Of a DNA stretch of 64,000 nucleotides, positions 31,788-43,296 are shown one piece after another. Numbering within the stretch: position 1 is the first letter of the stretch; the number at the start of each line of letters is the position of its first letter. The stretch covers positions 434,001 to 498,000 of the forward strand of contig NZ_CP133594.1 of assembly GCF_031312535.1 (NCBI RefSeq), written 5' to 3'. The position numbers and the translations under genes were made by a program. The notes below the pieces were generated by a model, which saw only the letters and a list, made by a program, of their open reading frames with translations, ran no database searches and was not told the DNA's origin. Source of the DNA: Methanolobus mangrovi. Its GTDB lineage: Archaea; Halobacteriota; Methanosarcinia; Methanosarcinales; Methanosarcinaceae.

Positions 31788-33080
31788 ATGGTGTTCAAAT
31801 GGAAAAAAGAAGCAGATGACATTGCAAGGGTGGTCCCGAAAAAGGATGTTAAAGGTTTTTTCAGTAAAGCGGTGATTCTTTCTCCGAATGAAAAGGCAGC
31901 CATGGTAAAGAATGGAGTTGTTGATGAAATAGTAGAAAGTGGGAAATTATATGTAGGCGGTCTCTTAAAACCCGGTAACATCGGAAAGGATGTGGATGTA
32001 GCCCTGATGGATACTTCTCCTAAGGATCTGCAATGGTCACAAGCCGAATTGTGGACTCACGATAACCAGAAAGTAGCCTGTAACGGTCTGCTCCGATTCA
32101 GAATACAGGATACAAAGCGCTTTTTCCAGATGCTCTATGCCTACACAACACCTGATAATAAGGGAACCAGAGCACTTTCAATACAGGACGTATACAAACG
32201 TCTTGAAAGTGAAGTGCTGACCCTTGTTCTTGAACCAGAGGTGAGGCAGGAAGACATAGAGAAACTCTATGGGAACAGGGACCTTCGTCTGAACATTGAG
32301 AATGAACTTGAAATGCGCCTCAGGTCTACTTTATCCATGTGGGGACTGGAAATGCTGAAATATACAGTCCAGTGGGAGCTAGGTTCCTATGGAAAAGTAA
32401 TGCAGGCGACCAACGATTTCCAGACAAGGGAAGAACTTGCAGAACTTGATACGCTTGCAGTTGAAGGCGATCTTGAGCGCAGGGGCAGGGAAGATGTGGC
32501 AGGTCTGCGTGCTGACCATGCGACCGTTGCAACAGAGAAGGAGTTCCATCGTGACCAGAAGCTAAAGGATGTAAGGTCCGATCTTGAAGCAGAAAGGCTG
32601 CAATATGAAGCTGATATGCAGGAAGCCAGGGAAGCTATCGGCCTTAAGGAAGAATTAAAAATTGCAAAAGCCCGGGGTATGCGTGCAGAGCTTGAAGTCG
32701 AACAGGACATGAAAGACCGCGACCATGGTAGGGATATGGAATACCTGAAACATATAACCGAGGCAGGTGGGAAGGATGTTGCAAAGACTGTGAGTGAAGG
32801 ACGTGAATACGGACGTATGTCGCCGGAACAGCTTGAAGCTCTGGCTAAGGTCAAGCAGAGTGAAGCTATTGCAAAAGAGGACAAGGTCAGTTTCATGATG
32901 GAAGTTGAGGACCGGGAGCGTGCAGATTCATATCGCAGGCAGGAACTTGACGCTTCCATGATGGGGGCAGCACAGGGTAAGAAATCACCAACTGTACGAA
33001 AGTGTCCCGGGTGCGGTTCAACAATTCCTTCAGAAGCAAGTTTTTGTAGCCAGTGCGGTAAAAAAGTTACAGATATTTGA
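31788..33080 (+). CDS. SPFH (band 7) protein with C-terminal zinc ribbon
   Basis: 430 residues, ATG after AAAGGTGTTACAATC. Residues about 35-200 look like an SPFH/band 7 domain (FSKAVILSPNEKAAMVKNGV, LWTHDNQKVACNGLLRFRIQD, LRSTLSMWGLEMLKYTVQW). Residues 205-395 are a long charged coiled coil rich in Glu, Arg and Ala. The end is a zinc ribbon with CPGC and CSQC about 16 residues apart. There is no transmembrane helix, unlike typical flotillins. The layout matches B. subtilis YdjI, encoded with the PspA protein YdjF. It is transcribed divergently from the Snf7-like gene, which strengthens the analogy. Likely a membrane-associated oligomeric scaffold. Confidence 0.8.
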   Translation: MVFKWKKEADDIARVVPKKDVKGFFSKAVILSPNEKAAMVKNGVVDEIVESGKLYVGGLLKPGNIGKDVDVALMDTSPKDLQWSQAELWTHDNQKVACNGLLRFRIQDTKRFFQMLYAYTTPDNKGTRALSIQDVYKRLESEVLTLVLEPEVRQEDIEKLYGNRDLRLNIENELEMRLRSTLSMWGLEMLKYTVQWELGSYGKVMQATNDFQTREELAELDTLAVEGDLERRGREDVAGLRADHATVATEKEFHRDQKLKDVRSDLEAERLQYEADMQEAREAIGLKEELKIAKARGMRAELEVEQDMKDRDHGRDMEYLKHITEAGGKDVAKTVSEGREYGRMSPEQLEALAKVKQSEAIAKEDKVSFMMEVEDRERADSYRRQELDASMMGAAQGKKSPTVRKCPGCGSTIPSEASFCSQCGKKVTDI

Positions 33081-33172
33081 TTCAAAATACCTGAACGTAC
33101 TTCGAAACACGATCTAAGCGAAGATAAAATAATATCAGGATAAAGACATTATTGCAAGGTAAGGGTGGAATT

Positions 33173-34708
33173 TTGGCACAAAAAACTCTCAGGCTCCTGT
33201 TCATACTGGTTCTGGCATGCAGCATCTTTAGTTTGAACACAGCTTTAGCTCCAACGTCCGGTTACTATGATATTAGCCTTGTTGAAGGTGAAATTGCAGA
33301 GGTGCAGGATGGTTATTATCTAAATGTACTGGATATTGACACGTATGATGAAACGGTAAGATTTGCAGTTTCATATTACGATACCATTCTCATGGACCAG
33401 TATTATGCCAGAGGGGATTATTTCTATTATCAGGACAGCTACCTTACTCTTGAATTCAAAATTGATGATGTATATTACGACTCCTTCTATGATTATGATT
33501 ACGTGGTCCTTTCAGATATTTACATCTATCCTGATTATACTGTTACTTACGATGAAACAGAAGAAAGGACTCGTGAGACTGATTACTACACAGGTTATGA
33601 TTACCCGGACAGTTCAAGCACTTCCGTAGAAGATGCATTTTATGAAATGGTCGGAACTCTTGTTGTACTCATGGTAGCAGTTCTGATACTGCGCAAAATG
33701 TCTAAGAAAGGGAAAGAGAAGAAAGCCCTGAAAAAGCAAAAAAAGGAAGCTGCATTATCACCAATGCCTGTAAGTGAAAAGGCTTCAAGTACAGTTGGAG
33801 CTGCCGGGGCTGGAGTTATAGCAGATGCTGCTTCAAAGCGTGATTCTGTCGTGATCAAGTCGGCTGTCCAGTACAAAGGCGCAAATATTCTTTATAAGAT
33901 CAAGGTCGAAAACACTTCTGATGAACCAATGGGCGATATCAAAATAAGTCTCTTTGTTCCTGATGTATTCCTCATTAAAGAAAATCAGAAGACAATTTCC
34001 ATGTTGCAGCCCGGGGAAGGGAAAACTGCGACATTCTTTATCAGGCCAACGGGTGAATGTGGTAATTGTATACTGGCAGGAAATATCCGTTACTATGATT
34101 ACAGCCAGAAGAAGCATGTTCAGGTAGATCTCAGCAACAAAATGGTGGATATAGTCTGTCCTGTACTCAGGGTCAAAGAGATCGATGAAACTGCCTGGAG
34201 GCTGAACATCAGCTCGATGATGATTGCAGAAGAGGATACTAAAGACTTGGAGATTCCGGCAGAGAATCTCTTTGACATGGCAACACGCATCCTGAAGGAT
34301 ATGAACATGTATATGATAACACCCGAAGTGACATCTACACAACAACTGTTCACGGGTGTTGCAAGGTTCTATGCAGAAGGTGTGGCTGGTCTGAAATATG
34401 CCGCATATGTTGAAGTGGTGGGTAAACGCAAATCCCGTCTGATTGTGAAAGCCTGGGCTGAAAAGGAAGAAGCTCTTACAGGTTTTTACCATAAGATCCT
34501 TGAAGAGATCGAAAAAAGGACGGATATCAAGCTCTTCGTTGATGATTCTGTCACCCATTACAACATAAGCAATACCACCACAATACAGGATAGTGTGATA
34601 CAGCGTTCGAATATCGGTGGCGATAAAAGAAAGTGTCCTCGATGTGGAAGGGGAGTAGAAGCTAGTGAGAAGTTCTGTACCAATTGCGGGCAGAAGCTTG
34701 ATCAGTAA
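33173..34708 (+). CDS. exported/membrane protein with C-terminal zinc ribbon
   Basis: 511 residues from the TTG at 33173, 4 bases after AGGGTGGA; a TTG seven codons earlier is in frame. Signal peptide or anchor at 1-25 (LRLLFILVLACSIFSLNTALA), then a Tyr/Asp-rich outer domain (about 30-155). One transmembrane helix at about 165-182 (MVGTLVVLMVAVLILRKM) is followed by a Lys-rich stretch and a cytoplasmic half with a beta domain (NILYKIKVENTSDEPMGDI). A mixed domain near 350-480 ends at a zinc ribbon (CPRCGRG...FCTNCGQ). It follows the SPFH gene by 92 bases and shares its zinc-ribbon end, so the two probably work together at the membrane. Confidence 0.75.
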   Translation: MAQKTLRLLFILVLACSIFSLNTALAPTSGYYDISLVEGEIAEVQDGYYLNVLDIDTYDETVRFAVSYYDTILMDQYYARGDYFYYQDSYLTLEFKIDDVYYDSFYDYDYVVLSDIYIYPDYTVTYDETEERTRETDYYTGYDYPDSSSTSVEDAFYEMVGTLVVLMVAVLILRKMSKKGKEKKALKKQKKEAALSPMPVSEKASSTVGAAGAGVIADAASKRDSVVIKSAVQYKGANILYKIKVENTSDEPMGDIKISLFVPDVFLIKENQKTISMLQPGEGKTATFFIRPTGECGNCILAGNIRYYDYSQKKHVQVDLSNKMVDIVCPVLRVKEIDETAWRLNISSMMIAEEDTKDLEIPAENLFDMATRILKDMNMYMITPEVTSTQQLFTGVARFYAEGVAGLKYAAYVEVVGKRKSRLIVKAWAEKEEALTGFYHKILEEIEKRTDIKLFVDDSVTHYNISNTTTIQDSVIQRSNIGGDKRKCPRCGRGVEASEKFCTNCGQKLDQ

Positions 34709-34877
34709 TAATTTCAAAGAAACATCCTCTCAAATCAGAAAAGATTCTTTTATCTGATTTAATCTTCTTTTTTAGACATTCAATAGAAAACTATATATTT
34801 AATAATGCGGAAGTATCATTCCGTATGTGCTGAAAGACGGCATATGACTTTTTACAATCACAATAGGAGGTTACCAG

Positions 34878-35327
34878 ATGAGACTGGAATTTATGGAGAA
34901 AAAGTCGAGATTTGATGAATTTGAACAGGAATACCGGGACTCAAAGGCATACCTTCGCAGATCAAGGCAGTTCCAGGCCGAAGGGCAGGACCACAATGTG
35001 GTTTTCAACGTTGCTTCACTTGCACTTGAACGTTATCTTGTTGCTTTGTGCTATCTATATGATATGGAACCGTATAATCACAATTACACCTGCTTGATGG
35101 ACACAGTAGAAATGTTCATGGATGTACCGGAAGAATTGAATAAGGAAATCAGGTCCCTGGATGAGATATTCGGTATTTGTTCCATTGACGATTATTATCA
35201 TGGTGAGCCTGAGCTATCCGATGCAAATAGGATTCTATCAATGTGCGATGCAGTTGAGGGATTGTTTGACCAGGAAAAGATTTCATCGATTAGAAAGTCT
35301 TTAAAGATAATGGAATCTGAGTTGTAA
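34878..35327 (+). CDS. HEPN-like helical protein
   Basis: 149 residues, ATG after ATAGGAGGTTACC. All-helical, with VVFNVASLALERYLVALCYLYDM followed by a Tyr-rich loop and NHNYTCLMDTVEMF, the pattern of HEPN-type domains. The RNase motif RxxxxH is not obvious, so a catalytic role is not supported. Third gene on the plus strand of the ESCRT-like locus, 169 bases after the zinc-ribbon membrane protein and with its own TATA-like ATATATTTAATAA at about 34792-34804. Membership in the locus is inferred from position. Confidence 0.6.
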   Translation: MRLEFMEKKSRFDEFEQEYRDSKAYLRRSRQFQAEGQDHNVVFNVASLALERYLVALCYLYDMEPYNHNYTCLMDTVEMFMDVPEELNKEIRSLDEIFGICSIDDYYHGEPELSDANRILSMCDAVEGLFDQEKISSIRKSLKIMESEL

Positions 35328-35498
35328 CACTAGAGGATATCAATATGCTGTAGAATATTCTCAACAATTATTTTTTTGAAACTACGGATTTGTTTTTGGA
35401 TATTATTTTGTTTAGTTAACACTATATTTCCTTACTCCTTAACTTAACAGTATCCTGTAATAGAAACTCTTTTATACCAGATATACCAAGGAAGTATC

Positions 35499-35570
35499 GT
35501 TATGTATTGTCGAACATAACACTCCAAAATTGCTACTTCGAATGATGTTATGTCCGAAAGGGCATAACAT
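35499..35570 (+). other. two hairpins sharing the GTTATGT/ACATAAC motif
   Basis: GTTATGT (35499-35505) pairs with ACATAAC (35514-35520). A second hairpin, ATGTTATGTCC (35545-35555) with 35560-35570, has an 11-bp stem with one G-T pair closed by GAAA, a GNRA tetraloop. They lie in the AT-rich 260-base gap before the transporter remnant. They may be a small structured RNA, regulator sites, or part of a deletion scar. Confidence 0.45.
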
Positions 35571-35587
35571 ACATTCTGATATACCAT

Positions 35588-36049
35588 GTACCTGTGATTA
35601 TCACGCCTCCGGAGAATCCTGCAAACATCAGCTCTCTTGATGACCTTACAAACGATGGTGTCAGTGTAGTATTTGGTGATTCCGAGGCAGCAGCTATCGG
35701 TGTTCTTTGTCAGAAAATGCTGACGAACAAGGGTATCTATGAGCATGTTGAGGAAAATGTAGTTGCTAAAGGTGCAACCGTCAACGAACTTGTCACCTAC
35801 GTCTCACTAGGTCAGGCTGATGCATCAACAGTATGGGAAGACCTTGTCAGGGACAATGAAGATGTCAATATGATAGAGATACCTGAAGGTGATAACATCA
35901 TCAAGATAGTACCTATTGCCACTCTCAAGTCATCAGAAAATCCTGAACTTGCAGATGAATTTGTACAATTTGTTATTTCTGATGAAGGTAAAGCAGTCTT
36001 TGAAGAATATGGGTTCACACTCTATCATGATATCAAAAGATCCTATTGA
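35588..36049 (+). pseudogene. C-terminal fragment of molybdate/tungstate ABC transporter binding protein (ModA/WtpA type)
   Basis: The frame reads VPVIITPPENPANISSLDDL, then DSEAAAIGVLCQKML, then VTYVSLGQADASTVWEDLV, ending DEFVQFVISDEGKAVFEEYGF. These are the middle and end of a periplasmic-type oxyanion-binding protein of the ModA family. The first half, with the signal peptide, is missing: upstream the frame runs into a stop at 35543-35545 without homology. After YGF (about 36018) the frame leaves the family and hits a stop. No start site or ribosome-binding site is visible. It is joined directly to a fragment of the transporter ATPase, so it is a remnant, not a gene. Confidence 0.8.
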
Positions 36050-36278
36050 TCCAAGTGCTAGTAATTCATTTTCAGGAGTTCTTAGCGAGGTTATCAGGAT
36101 GAGATCAACAGTCAAGCTAATGATAGATGCGGGAATTCCTTTCAGGGTTGTACTTACAAAAAGAGCCTATGGTGATATGCAACTTTCAATAGGGTCAAAT
36201 GTCTGCCTTACTTTTAAAGCATCAGCAACGCATTATTTAGCGATGAAAAATAAGAAAAAAGAGCGAAGTTACGTTTAA
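36027..36278 (+). pseudogene. C-terminal TOBE/Mop-domain fragment of a molybdate/tungstate transporter ATPase (ModC/WtpC type)
   Basis: In a frame different from the binding-protein fragment: ISKDPIDPSASNSFSGVLSE, then VIRMRSTVKLMIDAGIPFRV, then SIGSNVCLTFKASATHYLAM. This is the oxyanion-sensing TOBE domain that ends ModC-type ATPases (pattern N.f.G.v......GS.v.l.vd.G......T......l..G..v...fKASa.H). The nucleotide-binding domain and the whole permease gene between the two fragments are missing, so one internal deletion of roughly 1.5-2 kb would explain the junction near 36018-36027. It converges with a minus-strand gene ending at 36275. Confidence 0.8.
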
Positions 36279-36682
36279 AGTAACTTCTTTCCGGCATTAG
36301 GTCCGGGGCCACATTCAAAGATATCTGTTATCTTCATTTTGATAAGGAACTTTGCAGGGAAATGCTCACCCCTTGCTTTTACTATCTTACGCATCTCATC
36401 AAAGTCCTCTCCACGGTCAATGATCCTGATATTTCCTTTGATCTGGAAGCATCCCTTTATCTCAGGTCCCCAGACATAAAGAGCACCCTTTGGATTTTCC
36501 CTGAGATTCTCTATTGTCTTGAGGAAGAAGTTATCCACGATCCAGATCGTCTCTGCGTCTTCCTGAAGGAAGCACATACCGATTGGGATTACGTTTGGAA
36601 CACCATCTTTTGATGCTGTTGCAAATGGGAATATCTTCATCTTTGCGAATTGTTCTTTCATCTCATCTGTTAATTTAACCAT
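36275..36682 (-). CDS. pyridoxamine 5'-phosphate oxidase-family (split-barrel flavin-binding) protein
   Basis: 135 residues from the ATG at 36682, 6 bases after GAGGTGATATCA; a longer start at 36718 is unsupported. Split-barrel fold: FPFATASKDGVPNVIPIGMC, WIVDNFFLKTIENLRENPKG and a C-terminal FLIKMKITDIFEC. Members bind FMN or F420 and reduce small molecules; the substrate cannot be read here. It stands next to pdxTS, but the family name reflects fold only, and a link to PLP synthesis should not be assumed. Four bases overlap with the convergent transporter remnant. Confidence 0.85.
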   Translation of the reverse strand: MVKLTDEMKEQFAKMKIFPFATASKDGVPNVIPIGMCFLQEDAETIWIVDNFFLKTIENLRENPKGALYVWGPEIKGCFQIKGNIRIIDRGEDFDEMRKIVKARGEHFPAKFLIKMKITDIFECGPGPNAGKKLL

Positions 36683-36835
36683 TGATATCACCTCTGCATG
36701 TATAAATAAAAGATACAACTTATCTACACATCAATTAAGTTTAAACTTTTTCATCAGTGTGCTTGTTACTGATGGATGGTGGCAGTAGCGAAAAAAAGAA
36801 TAATTAAAGAAATGAAAAGTAAAATGTGTGATTTA

Positions 36836-37429
36836 TCAGAACAATTTATCAAGGAAGTACTGATGAACCCTTGTATCAAGAGTAAGTTCAGGATGGAATG
36901 CCAGTGCCAGTATATTTCCCTGTTCAGCAGCTACGACCATGTCATCGATTCTTGCAAGGACTGTGACATCATTTCCTGATTCCACAATTCCCGGTGCCCT
37001 GATAAATACTGCATTGTAAGGTGTGTCAAGGAACGGAAGTTCAAGTTCTATCTCAAAAGAATCACGCTGTCTTCCGAATGCATTCCTGTTGACCTTTGTA
37101 TCCATAAGGCCAAGTAAGTGCTGGTGCGTTTTTGCCACCTGTTCATCGCCTGCCGTCGCAAGCAAAATAAGACCTGCACAGGTGCCCATTATGGGTTTAC
37201 CTGCTGTATTCATATCCCTTATCTCATCTGCTATACCTTCACGTATCAGCAGTTTTCCAAGAGTTGTGCTTTCTCCGCCAGGGAGTACAAGTGCATCACA
37301 TTCAGGAACTATCCCTTTGTGTTTGATTGTGACAAGCTCTGCCTGTTCACCACGCTGTTCAATTGCTCTTTCAAGAGCCTCAACGTGTTCGGAAACATCT
37401 CCCTGAATAGCAATAACACCAATTTTCAT
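36836..37429 (-). CDS. pdxT: pyridoxal 5'-phosphate synthase glutaminase subunit
   Basis: 197 residues. Class I glutaminase that frees ammonia for PdxS in DXP-independent vitamin B6 synthesis. Nucleophile Cys in GTCAGLILLA, oxyanion region LPGGESTTLGKL, catalytic His/Glu in AFHPELT. Starts 51 bases downstream of pdxS on the same strand, and both subunits form the 12+12 synthase complex. Length is normal for the family. Confidence 0.96.
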   Translation of the reverse strand: MKIGVIAIQGDVSEHVEALERAIEQRGEQAELVTIKHKGIVPECDALVLPGGESTTLGKLLIREGIADEIRDMNTAGKPIMGTCAGLILLATAGDEQVAKTHQHLLGLMDTKVNRNAFGRQRDSFEIELELPFLDTPYNAVFIRAPGIVESGNDVTVLARIDDMVVAAEQGNILALAFHPELTLDTRVHQYFLDKLF

Positions 37430-37480
37430 AAGATCACGTTTTAAGTTAAATGAATTTAAAAAAGAATAGTTGGGATGGGA

Positions 37481-38377
37481 TTACCATCCACGGTTCTGCA
37501 AAATATCTTCATCAGGAATGGAGCCAACACTGATACCTTTCATACCTGCGCCAATACCCTTTGATACCTCTGCAAGCACTTTAGGATTATCATAGTTGTT
37601 GACAGCCTCAACAATGGCCTTTGCCATCAGTTCTGGATTCTCTGACTTGAAGATTCCGGAGCCAACAAACACACCATCAGCACCCATGCGCATCATAAGA
37701 GCTGCATCTGCTGGTGTTGCAACACCGCCTGCTGCAAAGTTAACAACAGGAATACGCTGCATTTCTGCGGTTTCCATTACAAGCTCGATCGGAGCTTCAA
37801 TATCACGAGCAACTGCAATGAGTTCTTCCTTTGTCATGCCCTTTAACATGCGGATCTCTCCAAGGATCTGCTTCATGTGCTTGACAGCTTCACTGACATC
37901 ACCAGTTCCAGCTTCGCCCTTTGTGCGTATCATTGCAGCGCCTTCGTTGATTCTGCGAAGTGCTTCACCAAGATTTCTTGCACCACAAACAAATGGTACA
38001 GTGAACTCTGTCTTGTCAATGTGGTAGCTGTTGTCAGCAGGTGTGAGTACTTCGGACTCATCCACCATATCAACACCAAGAGCCTCTAGAATTTCAGCCT
38101 CTACAAAGTGACCGATACGTGCTTTTCCCATTACAGGAATAGTTACAGCAGCAATTATGTCTGCAACTATCTGAGGATCTGCCATTCTTGCCACTCCTCC
38201 TTCTTTTCTGATGTCAGCAGGTACGGCCTGAAGTGCCATAACAGCAACAGCTCCTGCTTCTTCTGCGATCTTTGCCTGTTCTGGGTTTACGACGTCCATA
38301 ATTACGCCACCTTTTTGCATCTTTGCAAAGCCGCGCTTTATAAGCTCAGTACCGTGTCTTAATTTCTCAAGTTCCAT
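37481..38377 (-). CDS. pdxS: pyridoxal 5'-phosphate synthase subunit PdxS
   Basis: 298 residues. Condenses ribose 5-phosphate, glyceraldehyde 3-phosphate and ammonia from PdxT into PLP. TIM barrel with [20 protein letters not shown], the catalytic Lys in the [15 protein letters not shown] segment, and [15 protein letters not shown]. The C-terminal tail ends [20 protein letters not shown], the flexible lid. First gene of the pdxST pair. Full length. Confidence 0.97.
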   Translation of the reverse strand: MELEKLRHGTELIKRGFAKMQKGGVIMDVVNPEQAKIAEEAGAVAVMALQAVPADIRKEGGVARMADPQIVADIIAAVTIPVMGKARIGHFVEAEILEALGVDMVDESEVLTPADNSYHIDKTEFTVPFVCGARNLGEALRRINEGAAMIRTKGEAGTGDVSEAVKHMKQILGEIRMLKGMTKEELIAVARDIEAPIELVMETAEMQRIPVVNFAAGGVATPADAALMMRMGADGVFVGSGIFKSENPELMAKAIVEAVNNYDNPKVLAEVSKGIGAGMKGISVGSIPDEDILQNRGW

Positions 38378-38441
38378 AATATCATCCTGAATTAGTTATG
38401 TGAATTTTAATGCTTAGCTACTCAGACTACTTAATATAGTT

Positions 38442-38457
38442 AATGCTTAAAAGCATT
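38442..38457 (-). terminator. 7-bp hairpin after gyrA
   Basis: AATGCTT and AAGCATT separated by AA, in the 85-base gap between the end of gyrA and the start of pdxS. No strong T-run follows on the minus strand, so the terminator call is weak; it may be an operator of pdxS. Confidence 0.35.
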
Positions 38458-38462
38458 TACAT

Positions 38463-40976
38463 CTAGTCTTCTTCAGCTTTTAATCTCGCCACACCAACAA
38501 CCTTGTCGCTGGCACGAACATCCATTATTTTTACTCCCTGCGTGTTCCTTCCCTGAACGCGAACATCCTTCACCGGAATGCGAATGATGATACCTTCTGA
38601 ACTGGTGAGGATAATGTCGTCATCTTCATGGACTGATTTGACATTGATGACAGGTCCGTTACGCAGGCTTGTAACGATGGTTATGACACCACGGCCTCCC
38701 CTGTGCATTGATCTGTATTCCTCAAACTCCGTCCTCTTACCAAAACCATTCTCGGTCACTGTGAGAAGTGAAGCGGTCTCGTCTACCATATCAAGGCTGA
38801 CTACCATATCACCGGCTTCCAGGTTCATTCCACGGACACCCCTGGCACTGCGACCCATTACACGTACTTCATCCTCAGGGAATCGTATTGCTTTACCATG
38901 TCTTGAGACCATTACCATGTCCCTGAAACCGTCAGTGAGTGCAACATTGACAAGTTCATCATCGTCAGCAAGGCTTATGGCAATTATACCTTTCTTACGT
39001 GGGTTACTGAAATCGGAAAGCTGACTTTTCTTGACCGTACCCATGCGTGTAGCCATGAAGAGGAACATATCCTCCTTAAACTCACTAACAGGTATCATGG
39101 CCGTTACCAGTTCACCTTCATCAAGTTCAAGCAGGTTAACGATAGCTTTGCCACGGGACTGCCTGCTACCTTCCGGTATCTCATACACCTTTCGCCAGTG
39201 TACACGGCCCCTATTGGTGAAGAACATTATATAATCATGCGTAGAGGCAACAAAGATGTCCACCACGAAATCCTCTTCCTTGGTATCCATGCCTATTACG
39301 CCTTTTCCGCCTCTGTGCTGCTGGGAATACGTATCAACAGGAAGCCTTTTGATGTATCCGCTGTTGGTGATTGTCACTACCATATCCTCTTCAGGAATAA
39401 GGTCCTCATTCTCCAGTTCCTCAACAGAGGATTTGATGGCAGTTCTTCGCTGGTCACCGAAGCGTTCTTTCAGGTCTTCCAGTTCCTCCCTGATAATGCC
39501 ATATTTCTTTTCTTCGCTTTCAATGATCTCTTTCAATTCAGCAATACGCTTGACAAGTTCATCGTACTCATCATCGATCTTCTGCCTTTCAAGACCAGTG
39601 AGCTTTTGCAGGCGCATATCAAGAATGGCCTTTGCCTGTAGTTCATCAAGCCCGAATTCTGAAATGAGTCCTTCTCTTGCATCTTCCACAGTTTTGGAAG
39701 AGCGTATGAGTGATATGACCGCATCAAGGTGATCAAGGGCGATCTTCAGACCTTTTAATATATGGGCCCTATCTTCTGCCTTTTTAAGCAGGAACAGGGT
39801 ACGTCTCTGTATAACATCGACACGGTGTTCCAGGTATATTCTCAGTATTTGTTTCAGGTTCAGTTCCCGTGGTACATCATCAACAAGTGCAAGATTGATT
39901 ATACCAAAGGTTGTCTGCATCTGGGTGTGTTTGTAGAGCTGGTTCAGTACTACATTTGCATTGGTACCACGGCTCAGTTCCACAACAACACGTATTCCTT
40001 CACGGTCGGATTCATCACGAAGGTCTGTTACACCGGTGACTCTCTTTTCCCTGACAAGGGTGGCTATATCCTCAATGAGTTTTGCCTTGTTGACCTGATA
40101 AGGGAGTTCTGTGACAATTATACGGTACTTGTCCTTTTTCATCTCCTCTATTTCGGCAACAGCTCTGATCAGTACTTTCCCACGACCTGTTTCATAAGCT
40201 GATCTTATTCCCTGGGAACCAAGTATGACACCACCGGTAGGAAAATCAGGTCCTTTGATCACGGTCATCATTTGGGAAATTGTCACATCGGAATTATCAA
40301 TGAGCATTAAAGTTGCATTGATCACTTCAGTAAGATTGTGAGGTGCCATATTGGTGGCCATACCCACAGCAATACCAGTGGAACCATTGATAAGAAGATT
40401 TGGAAGTTTCGCCGGAAGAACAGTCGGCTCCTGAAGGGAACCATCATAGTTTGGACGTGTGGAAACAGTCTCCTTATCGATATCTAAAAGCATCTCATCG
40501 CATATCTTGTCCATGCGAACTTCAGTGTAACGCATGGCAGCAGCGGAGTCACCATCAATAGAACCGAAGTTACCCTGTCCGTCTATGAATGGATACCTCA
40601 GTGAGAATTCCTGGACCATCCTGACAAGGGAATCATAAACCGCAGTATCACCATGTGGGTGGTACTTACCAAGAACGTCTCCCACTACACGGGCTGACTT
40701 CTTGTAGGCTTTGTCGTAGGTGATGCCTGCCTCTTTCATGGCATAGAGTATCCTGCGGTGAACCGGCTTCAGACCGTCCCTTGCATCAGGTAATGCACGA
40801 CTCACGATTACACTCATCGCATAGTCCATGAATGACTTCTTCATCTCATCTTCAATGAGAATAGGGAGTATCTTTTCACCTGTTTCCGTAGGCTGGATGT
40901 CAAAAGGAACCTCATCTTCGGATGTGTTTGATGAATCGTTATCCTGAATATTTTCATTATCAATATTATCTGCCAT
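38463..40976 (-). CDS. gyrA: DNA gyrase subunit A
   Basis: 837 residues. DNA-cleaving subunit of bacterial-type gyrase. The catalytic Tyr is in [11 protein letters not shown]; the QRRT-like loop and [20 protein letters not shown] are standard. The GyrA box appears as [11 protein letters not shown], needed for DNA wrapping and negative supercoiling, so this is gyrase rather than topoisomerase IV. The six-blade C-terminal domain is complete. The acidic N-terminal extension ([19 protein letters not shown]) is unusual. Starts 11 bases after gyrB. Archaeal gyrases of this type come from bacteria. Confidence 0.97.
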   Translation of the reverse strand: MADNIDNENIQDNDSSNTSEDEVPFDIQPTETGEKILPILIEDEMKKSFMDYAMSVIVSRALPDARDGLKPVHRRILYAMKEAGITYDKAYKKSARVVGDVLGKYHPHGDTAVYDSLVRMVQEFSLRYPFIDGQGNFGSIDGDSAAAMRYTEVRMDKICDEMLLDIDKETVSTRPNYDGSLQEPTVLPAKLPNLLINGSTGIAVGMATNMAPHNLTEVINATLMLIDNSDVTISQMMTVIKGPDFPTGGVILGSQGIRSAYETGRGKVLIRAVAEIEEMKKDKYRIIVTELPYQVNKAKLIEDIATLVREKRVTGVTDLRDESDREGIRVVVELSRGTNANVVLNQLYKHTQMQTTFGIINLALVDDVPRELNLKQILRIYLEHRVDVIQRRTLFLLKKAEDRAHILKGLKIALDHLDAVISLIRSSKTVEDAREGLISEFGLDELQAKAILDMRLQKLTGLERQKIDDEYDELVKRIAELKEIIESEEKKYGIIREELEDLKERFGDQRRTAIKSSVEELENEDLIPEEDMVVTITNSGYIKRLPVDTYSQQHRGGKGVIGMDTKEEDFVVDIFVASTHDYIMFFTNRGRVHWRKVYEIPEGSRQSRGKAIVNLLELDEGELVTAMIPVSEFKEDMFLFMATRMGTVKKSQLSDFSNPRKKGIIAISLADDDELVNVALTDGFRDMVMVSRHGKAIRFPEDEVRVMGRSARGVRGMNLEAGDMVVSLDMVDETASLLTVTENGFGKRTEFEEYRSMHRGGRGVITIVTSLRNGPVINVKSVHEDDDIILTSSEGIIIRIPVKDVRVQGRNTQGVKIMDVRASDKVVGVARLKAEED

Positions 40977-40987
40977 TTTTCTTCACC

Positions 40988-42892
<1,905 letters not shown>

Positions 42893-43296
42893 TTAAATAC
42901 AGCTCCGTGAAAAAATTCATAATCCTCAAATAATAATGTCTAATCTATACATCTCTAAAACGTATACTCAATCGTCCTTCAAAATACAGTCAAAGAAATA
43001 TTTATTTTGAATCTCTAGGCTCTTATTTTTATCTAATTAGCTTGGCTTTTTATTATGCATTCATGCTTATTAAATGTTTATATAAATTTGTTTAAAAAAG
43101 TGTATGAATAAAACTTTAGCAACTCTGATAAGCTAGAAATCCTTCTAATTTGATGCTAAATCATTCCAAAAAACCCTATTATATATAAAATACAACGATA
43201 ATGCTAAGTTAACTTTTTTCCATTTAAGAATAGCAATTGGATTAAAAAATGAAAGGACAGTTGTGTCCTTTCCACTATCTATTCTTCTATCCTTTC
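42893..43296 (-). terminator. AT-rich gap with hairpin terminator (43251-43272) for the bactofilin-like gene
   Basis: Nothing coding is seen in this stretch. At 43251-43272 GAAAGGACA and TGTCCTTTC form a perfect 9-bp stem with GTTG loop. On the minus strand it is followed by ATTTTTTAATCC, so it terminates the gene ending at 43297. The gyrB promoter should lie at about 42900-42990. The rest is about 80 percent A+T with no other repeat noticed. Confidence 0.7.

Noticed and set aside
19722-33117. AAACACGATCTAA present at both 19722-19734 and 33105-33117
   Set aside because: A 13-base match between two places in 64 kb is expected many times by chance.
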